A DNA stretch of 64,000 bases from positions 50,827-114,826 of the forward strand of contig PHAE01000003.1 in assembly GCA_002840285.1 (NCBI GenBank), given 5' to 3'. Position numbers and translations under genes: made by a program. Under the pieces are notes generated by a model, which worked only from the letters and a program-made list of their open reading frames with translations, searched no databases and was not told the DNA's origin. Every line of letters begins with the position of its first letter. Position 1 is the stretch's first letter. Below are positions 28,806-38,077 of the stretch, piece by piece. Origin of the DNA: Firmicutes bacterium HGW-Firmicutes-11. GTDB lineage: Bacteria; Bacillota; Clostridia; Peptostreptococcales; Anaerovoracaceae.

Positions 28806-28820
28806 TGGCATAAACCTTGC
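28806..28820 (+). promoter_or_regulatory. Sigma-54 promoter TGGCAT-AAACC-TTGC
   Basis: Matches TGGCAY-N5-TTGC; lies between a divergent sigma-54 activator and the ubiD-like gene. Confidence 0.88.
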
Positions 28821-28890
28821 GTTTGATAGTATCGTACTACCATGGAATTACATGGATTCCTTTGCTATTTCTCCTCCTTGGATAAATAGA

Positions 28891-28924
28891 TGGCAGCGGC
28901 CGGTTCGAGTCCCGGCCGTTGCCA
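28891..28924 (+). other. GC-rich leader hairpin resembling a tRNA T-arm/acceptor 3' end
   Basis: TGGCAGCGGCCGG-TTCGAGTC-CCGGCCGTTGCCA, 13-bp stem (one G-U); contains GGTTCGAGTCCC. Confidence 0.7.
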
Positions 28925-28967
28925 AATTCCAAACCATTGTCAGTTGTTTACACATAGGAGGTATGAG

Positions 28968-30386
28968 TTGAGTTATAAAAGCCTGCGAGACTTTCTGTCG
29001 AAGTTGGAAGAAGAGAAACTGCTGATCCATTACACCGATCCCGTTTCTCTGGAGCCAGATGTTCGTACGATTCTGGCTGCCGGAATGAATATGAAGGATT
29101 CCCCGGCGATTCTGATGAACAATATTGATGGCTTTCTTGGCAAAGGCAGGATCGTCGGCAACGTATGCGGTTCCTGGAAGAGCAACGCCTTGATGCTTGG
29201 CATGCAAACTGATGCTACGGTGAAGGAACAGTTCTTCCGCATGTCAGATCTGTGGGACAAATATATCGAAGGTTCTGTCACCTATATCGAGCAGCCGCCT
29301 TGCCAGGAAGTCGTTGTCGATGAGAATATCAACCTCTTTGAGTTGTTTCCGCTTCACAGAGTCAATGAACATGACGGGGGATTTTATTTAAGCAAGGGCC
29401 TGGTCGTTACAAAGGATATCGACGAGCCAGATAACCTTGCAGTGGAAAACGTTGGTGTTTACCGCATGCAGGTACAGCATCCGGATGTGATCGCACTCCA
29501 TGTCATGCCCTTTCACGATGGAGCCCGGCACATCAAAAAAGCTGAAGAACGGGGCGAAGCTCTTCCTGTCGCCATTTGCATCGGTGTTCCTCCTTCTCTG
29601 GCAACCATGGCATCTACGCCGCTGGATTACAACCAGTCGGAATATATCTTCACCTCCGCGATCGATGGGGAGCCGTTTGAACTGGCAAAATGCATCGGCA
29701 ACGACCTGGATGTCCCGGCGCACGCGGAAATCGTCATCGAGGGAGAAGTGATCCCAGGCAAGCGCTTCTACGAAGGTCCTTTCGGCGAGTTTCCGGGAAG
29801 CTACTCGGGGGCAAAGCAGGTATTCAACATCAAAGTCAAGCGAGTGACCCATAGAAAAGACCCCATTTTCGAGACTCTTTATATCGGCCGCCCTTGGACC
29901 GAACACGATACTCTCATCGGACTTTCGACTTCCGTGCCTATCTACAAGCAATTAAAAGCAACGATGCCGGAAGTCAAATGCGTCAATGCCAATTTTCAGC
30001 ACGGACTCTCGGTGATCGTTGCCACCGACCTTAAGTTTGGTGGATACGGGAAGACCGTTGCCATGAGAGTGGCGACAACTCCTCATGGTATCTCTTACGC
30101 TAAGAATATCATCATCGTGGATGGCGATGTGGATCCATTCAACCTGGAGCAAGTTATTTGGGCGATAAACTGCAGAGTTCGGGCAGATAAGGACGTCACG
30201 GTGATACAAAACACTCCCGGTTTCCAACTAGATCCCACATCAAATCCTCCGGGAATGGGCAACAAGCTGATCATCGACGCAACGACGCCGGAATACCCGG
30301 ATTCGATCCGGCCATTCCAAATGATCGACCTTCTGGATACAGAAGGGACGATGCAAACGAAACTGGAGGGTATGCTCAATGGCTGA
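28968..30386 (+). CDS. UbiD-family (prenyl-FMN) hydroxyarylic acid decarboxylase
   Basis: VENVGVYRMQVQHPD, PFGEFPGSYSGAK, AIGVPPSLATMAST-like; TTG start preceded by AGGAGG. Confidence 0.92.
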   Translation: MSYKSLRDFLSKLEEEKLLIHYTDPVSLEPDVRTILAAGMNMKDSPAILMNNIDGFLGKGRIVGNVCGSWKSNALMLGMQTDATVKEQFFRMSDLWDKYIEGSVTYIEQPPCQEVVVDENINLFELFPLHRVNEHDGGFYLSKGLVVTKDIDEPDNLAVENVGVYRMQVQHPDVIALHVMPFHDGARHIKKAEERGEALPVAICIGVPPSLATMASTPLDYNQSEYIFTSAIDGEPFELAKCIGNDLDVPAHAEIVIEGEVIPGKRFYEGPFGEFPGSYSGAKQVFNIKVKRVTHRKDPIFETLYIGRPWTEHDTLIGLSTSVPIYKQLKATMPEVKCVNANFQHGLSVIVATDLKFGGYGKTVAMRVATTPHGISYAKNIIIVDGDVDPFNLEQVIWAINCRVRADKDVTVIQNTPGFQLDPTSNPPGMGNKLIIDATTPEYPDSIRPFQMIDLLDTEGTMQTKLEGMLNG

Positions 30387-30633
30387 GAAAAATACAAACA
30401 TCCAATGTGTCAGGTGTCTCTCTGAGACTGCTTATCTGGCTGCATCGGCGCCGGATGGCAGCGGAGCCTGGGATCTTTATTGCTGCAGTTACTGCAATTA
30501 CGGCTGGCGAACCACAGAAGGATCAGAAATCACAGATGTTACTAAAAGAGATCCTCGTTTTTCTGTAGATAAAAATGAAGTGGAAAGCGTGTTTTGTTTG
30601 AACCCGATCCCCAAGCTCTTGAACAAGGAGTAA
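30379..30633 (+). CDS. Non-oxidative hydroxyarylic acid decarboxylase subunit D (BsdD/VdcD-like)
   Basis: About 80 aa, CVRC...CCSYCNYGWRTTE; between UbiD- and UbiX-like genes. Confidence 0.8.
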   Translation: MAEKNTNIQCVRCLSETAYLAASAPDGSGAWDLYCCSYCNYGWRTTEGSEITDVTKRDPRFSVDKNEVESVFCLNPIPKLLNKE

Positions 30634-30637
30634 AGAA

Positions 30638-31195
30638 ATGAAACCGATCATTTTGGGGATCAGCGGCGCGAGCGGAGCGATCTACGGGATTCGTCTGCTG
30701 GAGGAAATGAAAAAGCAAGGGATCGAAACACATGTCGTCATCAGCAAATGGGGCTCTTATACGATAAAAGCAGAGACCGACTATTGCATTGAAGATGTCA
30801 TCGGTCTTGCCAGTTTCTATTATGAAGATGACGATTTGGCTGCAAGGATTTCCAGCGGTTCGTTCAAAGCGTCCGGGATGATCATTGCGCCTTGTAGCAT
30901 GAAGACACTGAGCGGGATCGCAAATGGCTATTCGGAAGACTTGATCGTCCGCGCAGCCGACGTTTGTCTGAAAGAACAACGCAAATTGGTTCTATTGACC
31001 AGGGAAACCCCGTTAAGCCAGATCCATCTTCAAAACATGTTGACGGTTTCCCGTGCCGGCGGTGTCATTGCACCGCCGATGCCTTCCTTTTATACCAGGC
31101 CGACTTCTTTAGAGGATATGATCGATCAAACAGTCGGTCGCATTCTGGATCAATTCGACATTCCTTTTGCCGGACTTAGGAGATGGGAAGGGTAA
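30638..31195 (+). CDS. ubiX: UbiX-like flavin prenyltransferase
   Basis: IILGISGASGAIYGIRLLEEM, IIAPCSMKTLSGIANGYSEDLIVRAADV, RETPLSQIHLQNM. Confidence 0.95.
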   Translation: MKPIILGISGASGAIYGIRLLEEMKKQGIETHVVISKWGSYTIKAETDYCIEDVIGLASFYYEDDDLAARISSGSFKASGMIIAPCSMKTLSGIANGYSEDLIVRAADVCLKEQRKLVLLTRETPLSQIHLQNMLTVSRAGGVIAPPMPSFYTRPTSLEDMIDQTVGRILDQFDIPFAGLRRWEG

Positions 31196-31199
31196 GCGC

Positions 31200-31601
31200 A
31201 TGAGGGACGATATCAAAGTCATTTCGGTCACCAGCAATTGTCCTTCTTCTTTGTCATCGCCAACCACCCTGACTGCAGTTGCCACCTTCACCCCCGACGG
31301 CATACAGGTTTATGTCGGCGGCGGCAGCAAGCCACACATAGGCGCAGTCGCGATCAGTCAGCCACGCCCAAGTCTGAGCGACCCCCAAGCTACGAGTTGC
31401 ACCACTTCTGTCTTTACTTTTCTTGGCCACAAGGAAGAGCCGGTCGCAAGATCGATCTCCGAAAGGCTCTGTAAACGATTCCAACGCAATACTGTTGTGT
31501 CGGCAGGATTCCATCTCGAAGAAATCACTGAAGCCGAAATTGCCGAGGTGATGGCTTCCGCGGAGGACCTGTTGTCTGAATTACTTAATTCAATAAAATG
31601 A
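31200..31601 (+). CDS. Small protein of UbiD operon, LpdD-like putative prenyl-flavin chaperone
   Basis: GGGSKPHIGAVAISQPRPSL; position directly after ubiX. Confidence 0.6.
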   Translation: MRDDIKVISVTSNCPSSLSSPTTLTAVATFTPDGIQVYVGGGSKPHIGAVAISQPRPSLSDPQATSCTTSVFTFLGHKEEPVARSISERLCKRFQRNTVVSAGFHLEEITEAEIAEVMASAEDLLSELLNSIK

Positions 31602-31608
31602 TCCATTT

Positions 31609-31622
31609 GTTGCATATGCAAC
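31609..31622. promoter_or_regulatory. Perfect 14-bp palindrome GTTGCATATGCAAC, candidate CRP/FNR-family (HcpR-like) operator
   Basis: About 80 bp upstream of hcp. Confidence 0.5.
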
Positions 31623-31703
31623 TGCATTGATGATAAAATAACAATACAATCAAAGAGTAAACCATTCATGTAGAATTATCGTATCGATCGGAGGAGGAGA
31701 CCT

Positions 31704-33329
31704 ATGAGTATGTTTTGTTATCAATGCCAGGAAACCGCGAAGGGCACTGGATGCAATATCCGGGGAGTATGCGGCAAATCAGAGGACGTAGCCAATCTTC
31801 AGGACCTGCTGGTTTATCTGCTCAAGGGCATGTCGGACATTGTGAAAAAAGGCAACCTGAGCGTTTCAGAGCTCGCGGATGAAAATCACGAAATGCTCAA
31901 CAGCTTGTTTATGACGATCACTAACGCCAATTTCGACGAGAACGCATTTGAGGTACAAATCAAAAAGGTGGAAGCTCTGCGCGATGGACTCCGTAAAAAA
32001 GTCTCCGTTGAAGGATTGCATGACAGTGCTGTCTTTTCCGTCGGGACAGCAGAGGAAATGCGGAGCAAAGCCTTGTCCGTCGGTGTTCTTTCAACAGAAG
32101 ACGAGGATGTTCGTTCCCTCAGAGAACTGATCATCTACGGACTGAAAGGCATGGCCGCCTATACCCATCACGCCTTGAACATCGGGAAGGAAAACCCGGC
32201 GATCTACGAATTTATGTATGAAGCATTGGCAGCGACGCTGGATGACACATTGTCTGCGGATGATCTTGTTGCACTGACCCTCAGGACCGGATCCTTTGGT
32301 GTTGAAGCCATGGCGCTTTTGGACGGCGCAAACACTGGAAAGTACGGAAATCCTGAAATCACCCAGGTCAATATCGGCGTCGGAACCAATCCCGGGATCC
32401 TGATCTCCGGCCATGATCTTACCGATCTGGAACAACTACTTGAACAAACCAAGGGTACGGGTGTCGATGTCTATACCCACAGCGAAATGCTTCCGGCACA
32501 TTACTATCCGTTCTTCAAGAAGTACGACAATCTGGTTGGCAACTACGGAAACGCATGGTGGAAACAGATCGACGAATTCGCTTCTTTCAACGGGCCGGTC
32601 CTTTTTACCACCAACTGCATCGTGCCCCCGAGAAGCGAAGAAATTCGTGATCGTATCTTTACCACCGGTTCCGCTGGCTTTCCGGGTTGCACACATATCG
32701 TACCTGACAAAGATGGAAAGAAAGACTTTTCCGCAGTGATCGAAATGGCCAAAGCCGCGAAAGCTCCGAATGCCATTGAAAGCGGAACTATCGTCGGAGG
32801 CTTCGCTCACAATCAGGTCATTGCCCTGGCAGACAAAGTGGTAGACGCAGTAAAATCCGGCGCGATCAAGAAATTCTTTGTCATGGCTGGTTGCGATGGT
32901 CGCATGAAGTCCAGAGAGTACTATACTGAGTTTGCCAAGGCGCTACCGTCGGATACCGTCATTTTGACTGCCGGCTGCGCCAAATACAGATACAACAAGC
33001 TGGACCTTGGAGATATCGGTGGCATTCCCAGAGTTTTGGATGCTGGACAATGCAACGATTCCTACTCTCTCGCTGTCATTGCTTTGACACTGAAGGACGT
33101 ATTTGGACTGGAAGATATCAACGATCTTCCTATCGCATACAACATCGCGTGGTATGAGCAAAAGGCCGTGATCGTTCTGCTGGCCCTTCTGTCACTGGGA
33201 GTCAAGAACATCCACCTTGGGCCTACCCTTCCCGGCTTCCTTTCCCCGAACGTTGCCAAGGTTCTGGTCGAGACCTTCGGCATCGCTGGCATCGGCACCG
33301 TGGAAGATGATGTAGCCCTGTTCATGTAG
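31704..33329 (+). CDS. hcp: Hybrid cluster protein / hydroxylamine reductase
   Basis: [44 protein letters not shown]-terminus. Confidence 0.97.
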   Translation: MSMFCYQCQETAKGTGCNIRGVCGKSEDVANLQDLLVYLLKGMSDIVKKGNLSVSELADENHEMLNSLFMTITNANFDENAFEVQIKKVEALRDGLRKKVSVEGLHDSAVFSVGTAEEMRSKALSVGVLSTEDEDVRSLRELIIYGLKGMAAYTHHALNIGKENPAIYEFMYEALAATLDDTLSADDLVALTLRTGSFGVEAMALLDGANTGKYGNPEITQVNIGVGTNPGILISGHDLTDLEQLLEQTKGTGVDVYTHSEMLPAHYYPFFKKYDNLVGNYGNAWWKQIDEFASFNGPVLFTTNCIVPPRSEEIRDRIFTTGSAGFPGCTHIVPDKDGKKDFSAVIEMAKAAKAPNAIESGTIVGGFAHNQVIALADKVVDAVKSGAIKKFFVMAGCDGRMKSREYYTEFAKALPSDTVILTAGCAKYRYNKLDLGDIGGIPRVLDAGQCNDSYSLAVIALTLKDVFGLEDINDLPIAYNIAWYEQKAVIVLLALLSLGVKNIHLGPTLPGFLSPNVAKVLVETFGIAGIGTVEDDVALFM

Positions 33330-33370
33330 AACAGACGACAGTTAGTGAAATTAGTAAAAAATGAACGAAA

Positions 33371-33400
33371 GGGCTGTCTCCATTTTATTTGAGACAGCCC
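33371..33400 (+). terminator. Rho-independent terminator of hcp
   Basis: GGGCTGTCTC-CATTTTATTT-GAGACAGCCC followed by CTACTATTTTTTTG. Confidence 0.9.
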
Positions 33401-33441
33401 CTACTATTTTTTTGTTGGACACAGACTCTACCGTCAGTCGC

Positions 33442-33981
33442 TCAGTCACAAGCTTTTTCTATTGGCTTTTTATACCGTGCGCACCGAATGACAATATCTA
33501 TGCCATCCGAAAGGAGAACAAGGCTGTAAAGCACAAGTCCAATCGTCATGAATGCCACGAAGGGCCACAGCGGCCAGAAGACGACCCCGGTGGTGATACC
33601 AGCAGTAAACTGTTTTATGGTCTGTTGCAAGCCGGCATAGCCGATGAAAATCACAACCGCAAAGCTTACAAACAGTACGAATGCATCTACAATGTACCTC
33701 AAGCGTCCAGGGAGTTTGTTTACAAACATATCCACCCTTATATGCCCATTGCTTAGCTGCAGATAGGACAATGCTATGAATACGATGACCACCATGCCCA
33801 TCTCAGTTATTTCAAAGCTGCCTCTTATACTGGTATTCGTGATCTTCCGCAGAGCGACGTCTATGGTAGTGATAAAAACCAGAATAAAGGTAACAGCCAT
33901 GGCGATTATGGCAAGCTTGTTGCTGATAACAGTTAATACACTTCGAAACTTGGTCAAGTGTATTGCCCCCTTCCATTCCAA
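33442..33981 (-). CDS. dctQ: TRAP transporter small permease (DctQ)
   Basis: 4-TM, about 179 aa, ISNKLAIIAMAVTFILVFITTIDVALRKI. Confidence 0.88.
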   Translation of the reverse strand: MEWKGAIHLTKFRSVLTVISNKLAIIAMAVTFILVFITTIDVALRKITNTSIRGSFEITEMGMVVIVFIALSYLQLSNGHIRVDMFVNKLPGRLRYIVDAFVLFVSFAVVIFIGYAGLQQTIKQFTAGITTGVVFWPLWPFVAFMTIGLVLYSLVLLSDGIDIVIRCARYKKPIEKACD

Positions 33982-34004
33982 CTGATCATTTTAGTAGTAT
34001 TTGT

Positions 34005-35075
34005 TTACTTCCACTCGTCGATAAGTTCTAGCATTCTATCATAGATTTCCTGCGCAGGATAACCGGCTGCCGTCTGTGTCTCGATCCAGTTGACAACGAC
34101 CTGATCTGCGATCGCTTGCATTTCAGCACGTGTTTCAGGGCTGAGGTTATAGATTTCTCCGCCGTTATCCTTGATCAGAGCCTTTGCTTCTTCTTCGACT
34201 CTGTCAAAAATGTCGATGTCCAGATCCACCATGGCCTGGCCGCTGCACTCGTCGATGACAGCCTGCAGATCCGCCGGAAGATTGTTGTAAGAATCCTTGT
34301 TCATGATGAAGTAGAAGGAATTGACCGTGATCTGTTCGTCAGCGTAGTACTTGGCAGCTTCATACATACGGAAGGACAATACCGCATGCCAATCGCTCAT
34401 TGTTGCGTCCAGTGTGCTGTTCTGAAGAGCAGAGTATACATCGGCTACAGGAACATTGACGGGAGAAGCCCCGATTGCGGTTATGAAGTCATTGGGAGGT
34501 CCGGAAACTCCCCGAATGTTCCAACCTTTCAGATCGCTGAGCGTTTCAACTTTTTCTTTACCGGAGGTGATAGGCACATCGCAGTTGGCCCGGAAACCAA
34601 TGACCTTGAAGTCGTCCCATTCCGCCTGCATCTCGGGGAATTCATTATACAGATCCCAGAGCACACGGGTGGTCAGCTCGGACGAGTTCAATCCTACCAT
34701 GGGAAGGGAAATCACGTCGATGAGGGGAAAGACTCCGGGATAGAAGTGTGGCAGGCCCCAACCTAAGTCAACGGTACCGTCCCGAACGAAATCCACCGTT
34801 TCCGTTGGCTTTGCAAGAGCTGCGGAAGGATAGATCTCGATGATCAGGCGGCCGCCGCTCTTCTCCTTCACCATTTCGACCCACTGTGTCTGGTAGGCCA
34901 CTGCGGCGCTCTCTGGAGTATCATGAGTGGTTAGACTCAGGGTGTAGACGGTATCGTCTGCAACGGCATCGCCTTCCGGGGTTTCTGCAGGGTCCTCGGC
35001 GCCTCCTCCGCAGGCACTGAAACACAGGGCGAAGACCATGACCAGAGCCAGCAGAATTAATAGTTTCTTCTTCAT
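34005..35075 (-). CDS. dctP: TRAP transporter substrate-binding protein (DctP)
   Basis: Lipobox LCFSACGGG; LKGWNIRGVSGPPNDFITAIGASPVNVPVADVYSALQNSTLDATMSDW. Confidence 0.93.
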   Translation of the reverse strand: MKKKLLILLALVMVFALCFSACGGGAEDPAETPEGDAVADDTVYTLSLTTHDTPESAAVAYQTQWVEMVKEKSGGRLIIEIYPSAALAKPTETVDFVRDGTVDLGWGLPHFYPGVFPLIDVISLPMVGLNSSELTTRVLWDLYNEFPEMQAEWDDFKVIGFRANCDVPITSGKEKVETLSDLKGWNIRGVSGPPNDFITAIGASPVNVPVADVYSALQNSTLDATMSDWHAVLSFRMYEAAKYYADEQITVNSFYFIMNKDSYNNLPADLQAVIDECSGQAMVDLDIDIFDRVEEEAKALIKDNGGEIYNLSPETRAEMQAIADQVVVNWIETQTAAGYPAQEIYDRMLELIDEWK

Positions 35076-35159
35076 GTTTGCTTTTCCTCCTCTTATGGTT
35101 GTTTATAACGGTGTTGAATTAACTTTTATGCAATCAAGTGCGTAAAGCCACCATATGCC

Positions 35160-36467
35160 CTATACTGCGTAGAACAAACCCGGAAGCCAGAGCGCGATCT
35201 GAGGGAAGATTATGATAAACACTGCCGCCACCACTATGGTTGCAATAAATGGCAAGACTCCCCTGAATATCGTCTGCAGCGGTATATCCTTTGCCACGCC
35301 GGACATGACGTAACAACACATGCCAACCGGAGGAGTCAACAACCCGATCTGCATCGCCAGGATAATGATTACGCCGAACCAGATGGGGTTGAAGCCCAGA
35401 CCTAAAATGATAGGAAGAAAAATCGGTACTAAGATGATGGTCAAGGGTATCGCATCGATGAAGCAACCCAACACCGTGTAGACCAAAAGCACAAAGATCA
35501 GAATGATATAGGGAGAAACATCTGCATCTACAGCTATCCGGGCCAGTGCCATCGGCATTCTGGAGATGGTAAGAAAATAGCCGAATATATAAGCGCCGAT
35601 CATGATCATGAAAATCATAGCCGTGGTCTTTATGCTGTCAGAAAGGGCCGCTTTCAAATTTGCCAAAGTAGCCTTTCTTCGGATCACCATAAATACAAGA
35701 GATCCAAAGGCACCAATGGCACCGCCTTCGCTGGGTGTAAACCAGCCCCCGAAGATTCCACCTAAGACGAGAAGAAACAGGATGATAAAGGCAATAACAC
35801 CTTTCAAAGAGATGAGCATTTCTCTTAACGGGAAACTCTCACCTTTGGGGCCTGCGGATGGATCCTTCTTAGTAATTATGACGACTGTGATCATGAAGAG
35901 CACCATAAGTAGCAGCCCTGGAACGATTCCTGCGGCAAACAGAGCACCGATGGATTGCTCTGCGATCGTACCATAAATAATGAAGCCAACGCTGGGAGGG
36001 ATCAGGATGCCCATCGTACCGCCAGATGAGATCAGTCCGCAGGAAAGAGAATCTTTATACTTGTACTTCTGCATTTCCGGCAAACAGACGGTACCCAACG
36101 TTGCCACAGTAGCTGTTGCTGATCCGCAGATTGCGGAAAAGAGGGCACAAGCAGCCAGCGTGGAGATACCCAGACCACCGCGAACCCGTCCCAACCATTT
36201 ATAGCACGCATTGTACAGGTCGCTGCTTATGCCTGAGTAAAAGGCAATTTGGCCCATGAGTACAAATAACGGGATAACCGATAGCGAAAAATTTGCACTG
36301 GTAGTAAACGGCGTCGACTTCAGCGCTCCAAATGCGGCGCCAAAATTAGTAAATAGCCAGTACCCTACAAAGCCCACCAAGGCCATGGCAATACCAATTT
36401 GCATTCCTATAAACAACAAGAAAAGAAAGACAATAATGCCGATAATGCTCAAGACAGTTGGATCCAT
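35160..36467 (-). CDS. dctM: TRAP transporter large permease (DctM)
   Basis: STLAACALFSAICGSATATVATLGTVCLPEM; GGTMGILIPPSVGFIIYG. Confidence 0.93.
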   Translation of the reverse strand: MDPTVLSIIGIIVFLFLLFIGMQIGIAMALVGFVGYWLFTNFGAAFGALKSTPFTTSANFSLSVIPLFVLMGQIAFYSGISSDLYNACYKWLGRVRGGLGISTLAACALFSAICGSATATVATLGTVCLPEMQKYKYKDSLSCGLISSGGTMGILIPPSVGFIIYGTIAEQSIGALFAAGIVPGLLLMVLFMITVVIITKKDPSAGPKGESFPLREMLISLKGVIAFIILFLLVLGGIFGGWFTPSEGGAIGAFGSLVFMVIRRKATLANLKAALSDSIKTTAMIFMIMIGAYIFGYFLTISRMPMALARIAVDADVSPYIILIFVLLVYTVLGCFIDAIPLTIILVPIFLPIILGLGFNPIWFGVIIILAMQIGLLTPPVGMCCYVMSGVAKDIPLQTIFRGVLPFIATIVVAAVFIIIFPQIALWLPGLFYAV

Positions 36468-36751
36468 TCGTATCCCCCCTATTTATGTGATCCCTGGGCT
36501 GAAGAAATAAAAGCTAATTGCCCTAGTGTCCATGATATATTGCAGCCATAGGTGCGTCAAGGCGATAGCACAAGTCGGTGCAGCCCGCATAAGTTTGACC
36601 GCTCGTCTCTTGCAGCCTGCACAAATACACTGAAAGGCTTGAATTCTCTTGAGCCGTATCCTTGCTTTTGATTTTTCGCGACGGTATAATGAGGCGATTT
36701 GTCACACTATTTCTTGTACCTTGTTACGCCGTCTTAGCGGAGGTTTTTTAC

Positions 36752-37807
36752 ATGTATATCGGTCTTGCCGTATGTTTGGTCGCAGGAATCGCGGCAACTT
36801 TTTTAGGGGGAGTTCAACATTATGTCGGGGCTCCTATGATTGGCCTTTTTTTAGGGATTTTGATCTCCAATCTTTTTCCTGCGGGCTTTGTCGCCATGAC
36901 AAAACAGGGAGCGGGTTTTTCATCGAAATACCTTTTGAAGACCGGCATCATTTTGGTTGGAGGGACTCTGAGTTTCTCCCAGATCATTGGTGTGGGTCTC
37001 TATTCGCTTCCCTTGATATGCTTTAATATCTGCTTGTCCTTTGCCGTCGCCTATTTCGCCGGCAGCGCCATTCAGGTCCCGGGAAAGACCCGCGTCTTGG
37101 TAGGCGGCGGCACAGCGATCTGCGGAGGAACCGCCATCGCTACGCTGGCCCCCATCATCCACGCGGAGGAAGAAATGGCTTATGCCTTGACGGCAATTTT
37201 TCTCTTTGATATCTTCGCCGCAATCATGTTTCCTTATGCGGCAGCGGGCATCGGTCTATCTCCGGAACAGTATGGTATCCTCGGCGGCCTGGCCATCAGC
37301 GATACATCCAGCGTCACAGCTGCGGCAGGAACCTTTGATATGATCATGGGGCCCAAGGCTTTTACCCCCTCCGGTCTCAGCGGAGGAGATATGGCTATCG
37401 TCGTAAAGCTGACCAGAACCACCATGCTAGTGGTCGTAGCGATCGTGGTCATGTTGGTCAGTGTCGCGAGAGACAGCCGGTTGGAACGGGCGGCAGGAGG
37501 AACCGTGACCACGTCCTTTGGCAGAAATGTTGCGAAAGCCTTTCCTTTCTTCATACTGGGCTTCCTGGCCCTGGCGATCCTGAATACCGTTCTGGATTTC
37601 AGTACCATCGGAGGCGAAGAATTCAACCTTGGATGGGTCTGCAAGAAAGGCTATAAGTACTTTATCACCGTGGCTCTGGTCGGCATCGGTTATAAAATCA
37701 AATTCAATGGCCTCTTTACAAAAGGAGGCAAGCCTTTCATCCTGGGAGGTATCACCTGGTTGGCTCTGGCCATATCCTGTTTGGTCTACGTTTTATACAT
37801 CATGTAG
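36752..37807 (+). CDS. YeiH/UPF0324 (PF03601-like) family putative anion/sulfate-type exporter
   Basis: GGTAICGGTAIATLAPIIHAEEEMAYALTAIFLFDI, DTSSVTAAAGTF; start at ATG after GGAGG. Confidence 0.85.
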   Translation: MYIGLAVCLVAGIAATFLGGVQHYVGAPMIGLFLGILISNLFPAGFVAMTKQGAGFSSKYLLKTGIILVGGTLSFSQIIGVGLYSLPLICFNICLSFAVAYFAGSAIQVPGKTRVLVGGGTAICGGTAIATLAPIIHAEEEMAYALTAIFLFDIFAAIMFPYAAAGIGLSPEQYGILGGLAISDTSSVTAAAGTFDMIMGPKAFTPSGLSGGDMAIVVKLTRTTMLVVVAIVVMLVSVARDSRLERAAGGTVTTSFGRNVAKAFPFFILGFLALAILNTVLDFSTIGGEEFNLGWVCKKGYKYFITVALVGIGYKIKFNGLFTKGGKPFILGGITWLALAISCLVYVLYIM

Positions 37808-37832
37808 TGTTTATACAAAGGAGGTTCTGATC

Positions 37833-38060
37833 ATGCCACCCACCATCAGCAAAAATAAATGCAACGGATGCACCCTCTGCGCCCAAATATGCCCTCTGGA
37901 CGTTTTTGGACCTGCCGCACCGGGGCAGGTTCCTGAAGTTCGGTATCCGGACGAATGCTGGCACTGTCGGGCATGTGTTATAGACTGCCCCAAAGGAGCT
38001 ATTGACCTCAAGTACCCCCTTCCCCTGATGATGCTTCATCAGGTCGTTCGGGGCAAATAA
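37833..38060 (+). CDS. Small 2[4Fe-4S] ferredoxin, AprB-like
   Basis: CNGCTLCAQICPLDVFG...CWHCRACVIDCPKGAIDL; 75 aa, lacks the long AprB C-terminal tail. Confidence 0.88.
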   Translation: MPPTISKNKCNGCTLCAQICPLDVFGPAAPGQVPEVRYPDECWHCRACVIDCPKGAIDLKYPLPLMMLHQVVRGK

Positions 38061-38077
38061 GTCAGGAGGGGGAAACA

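Noticed and set aside
28891-28924. Annotating the T-arm-like hairpin as a tRNA gene
   Set aside because: No acceptor 5' strand, D-arm or anticodon arm upstream; canonical T-stem pairing is off by one base. Kept only as a structural finding.
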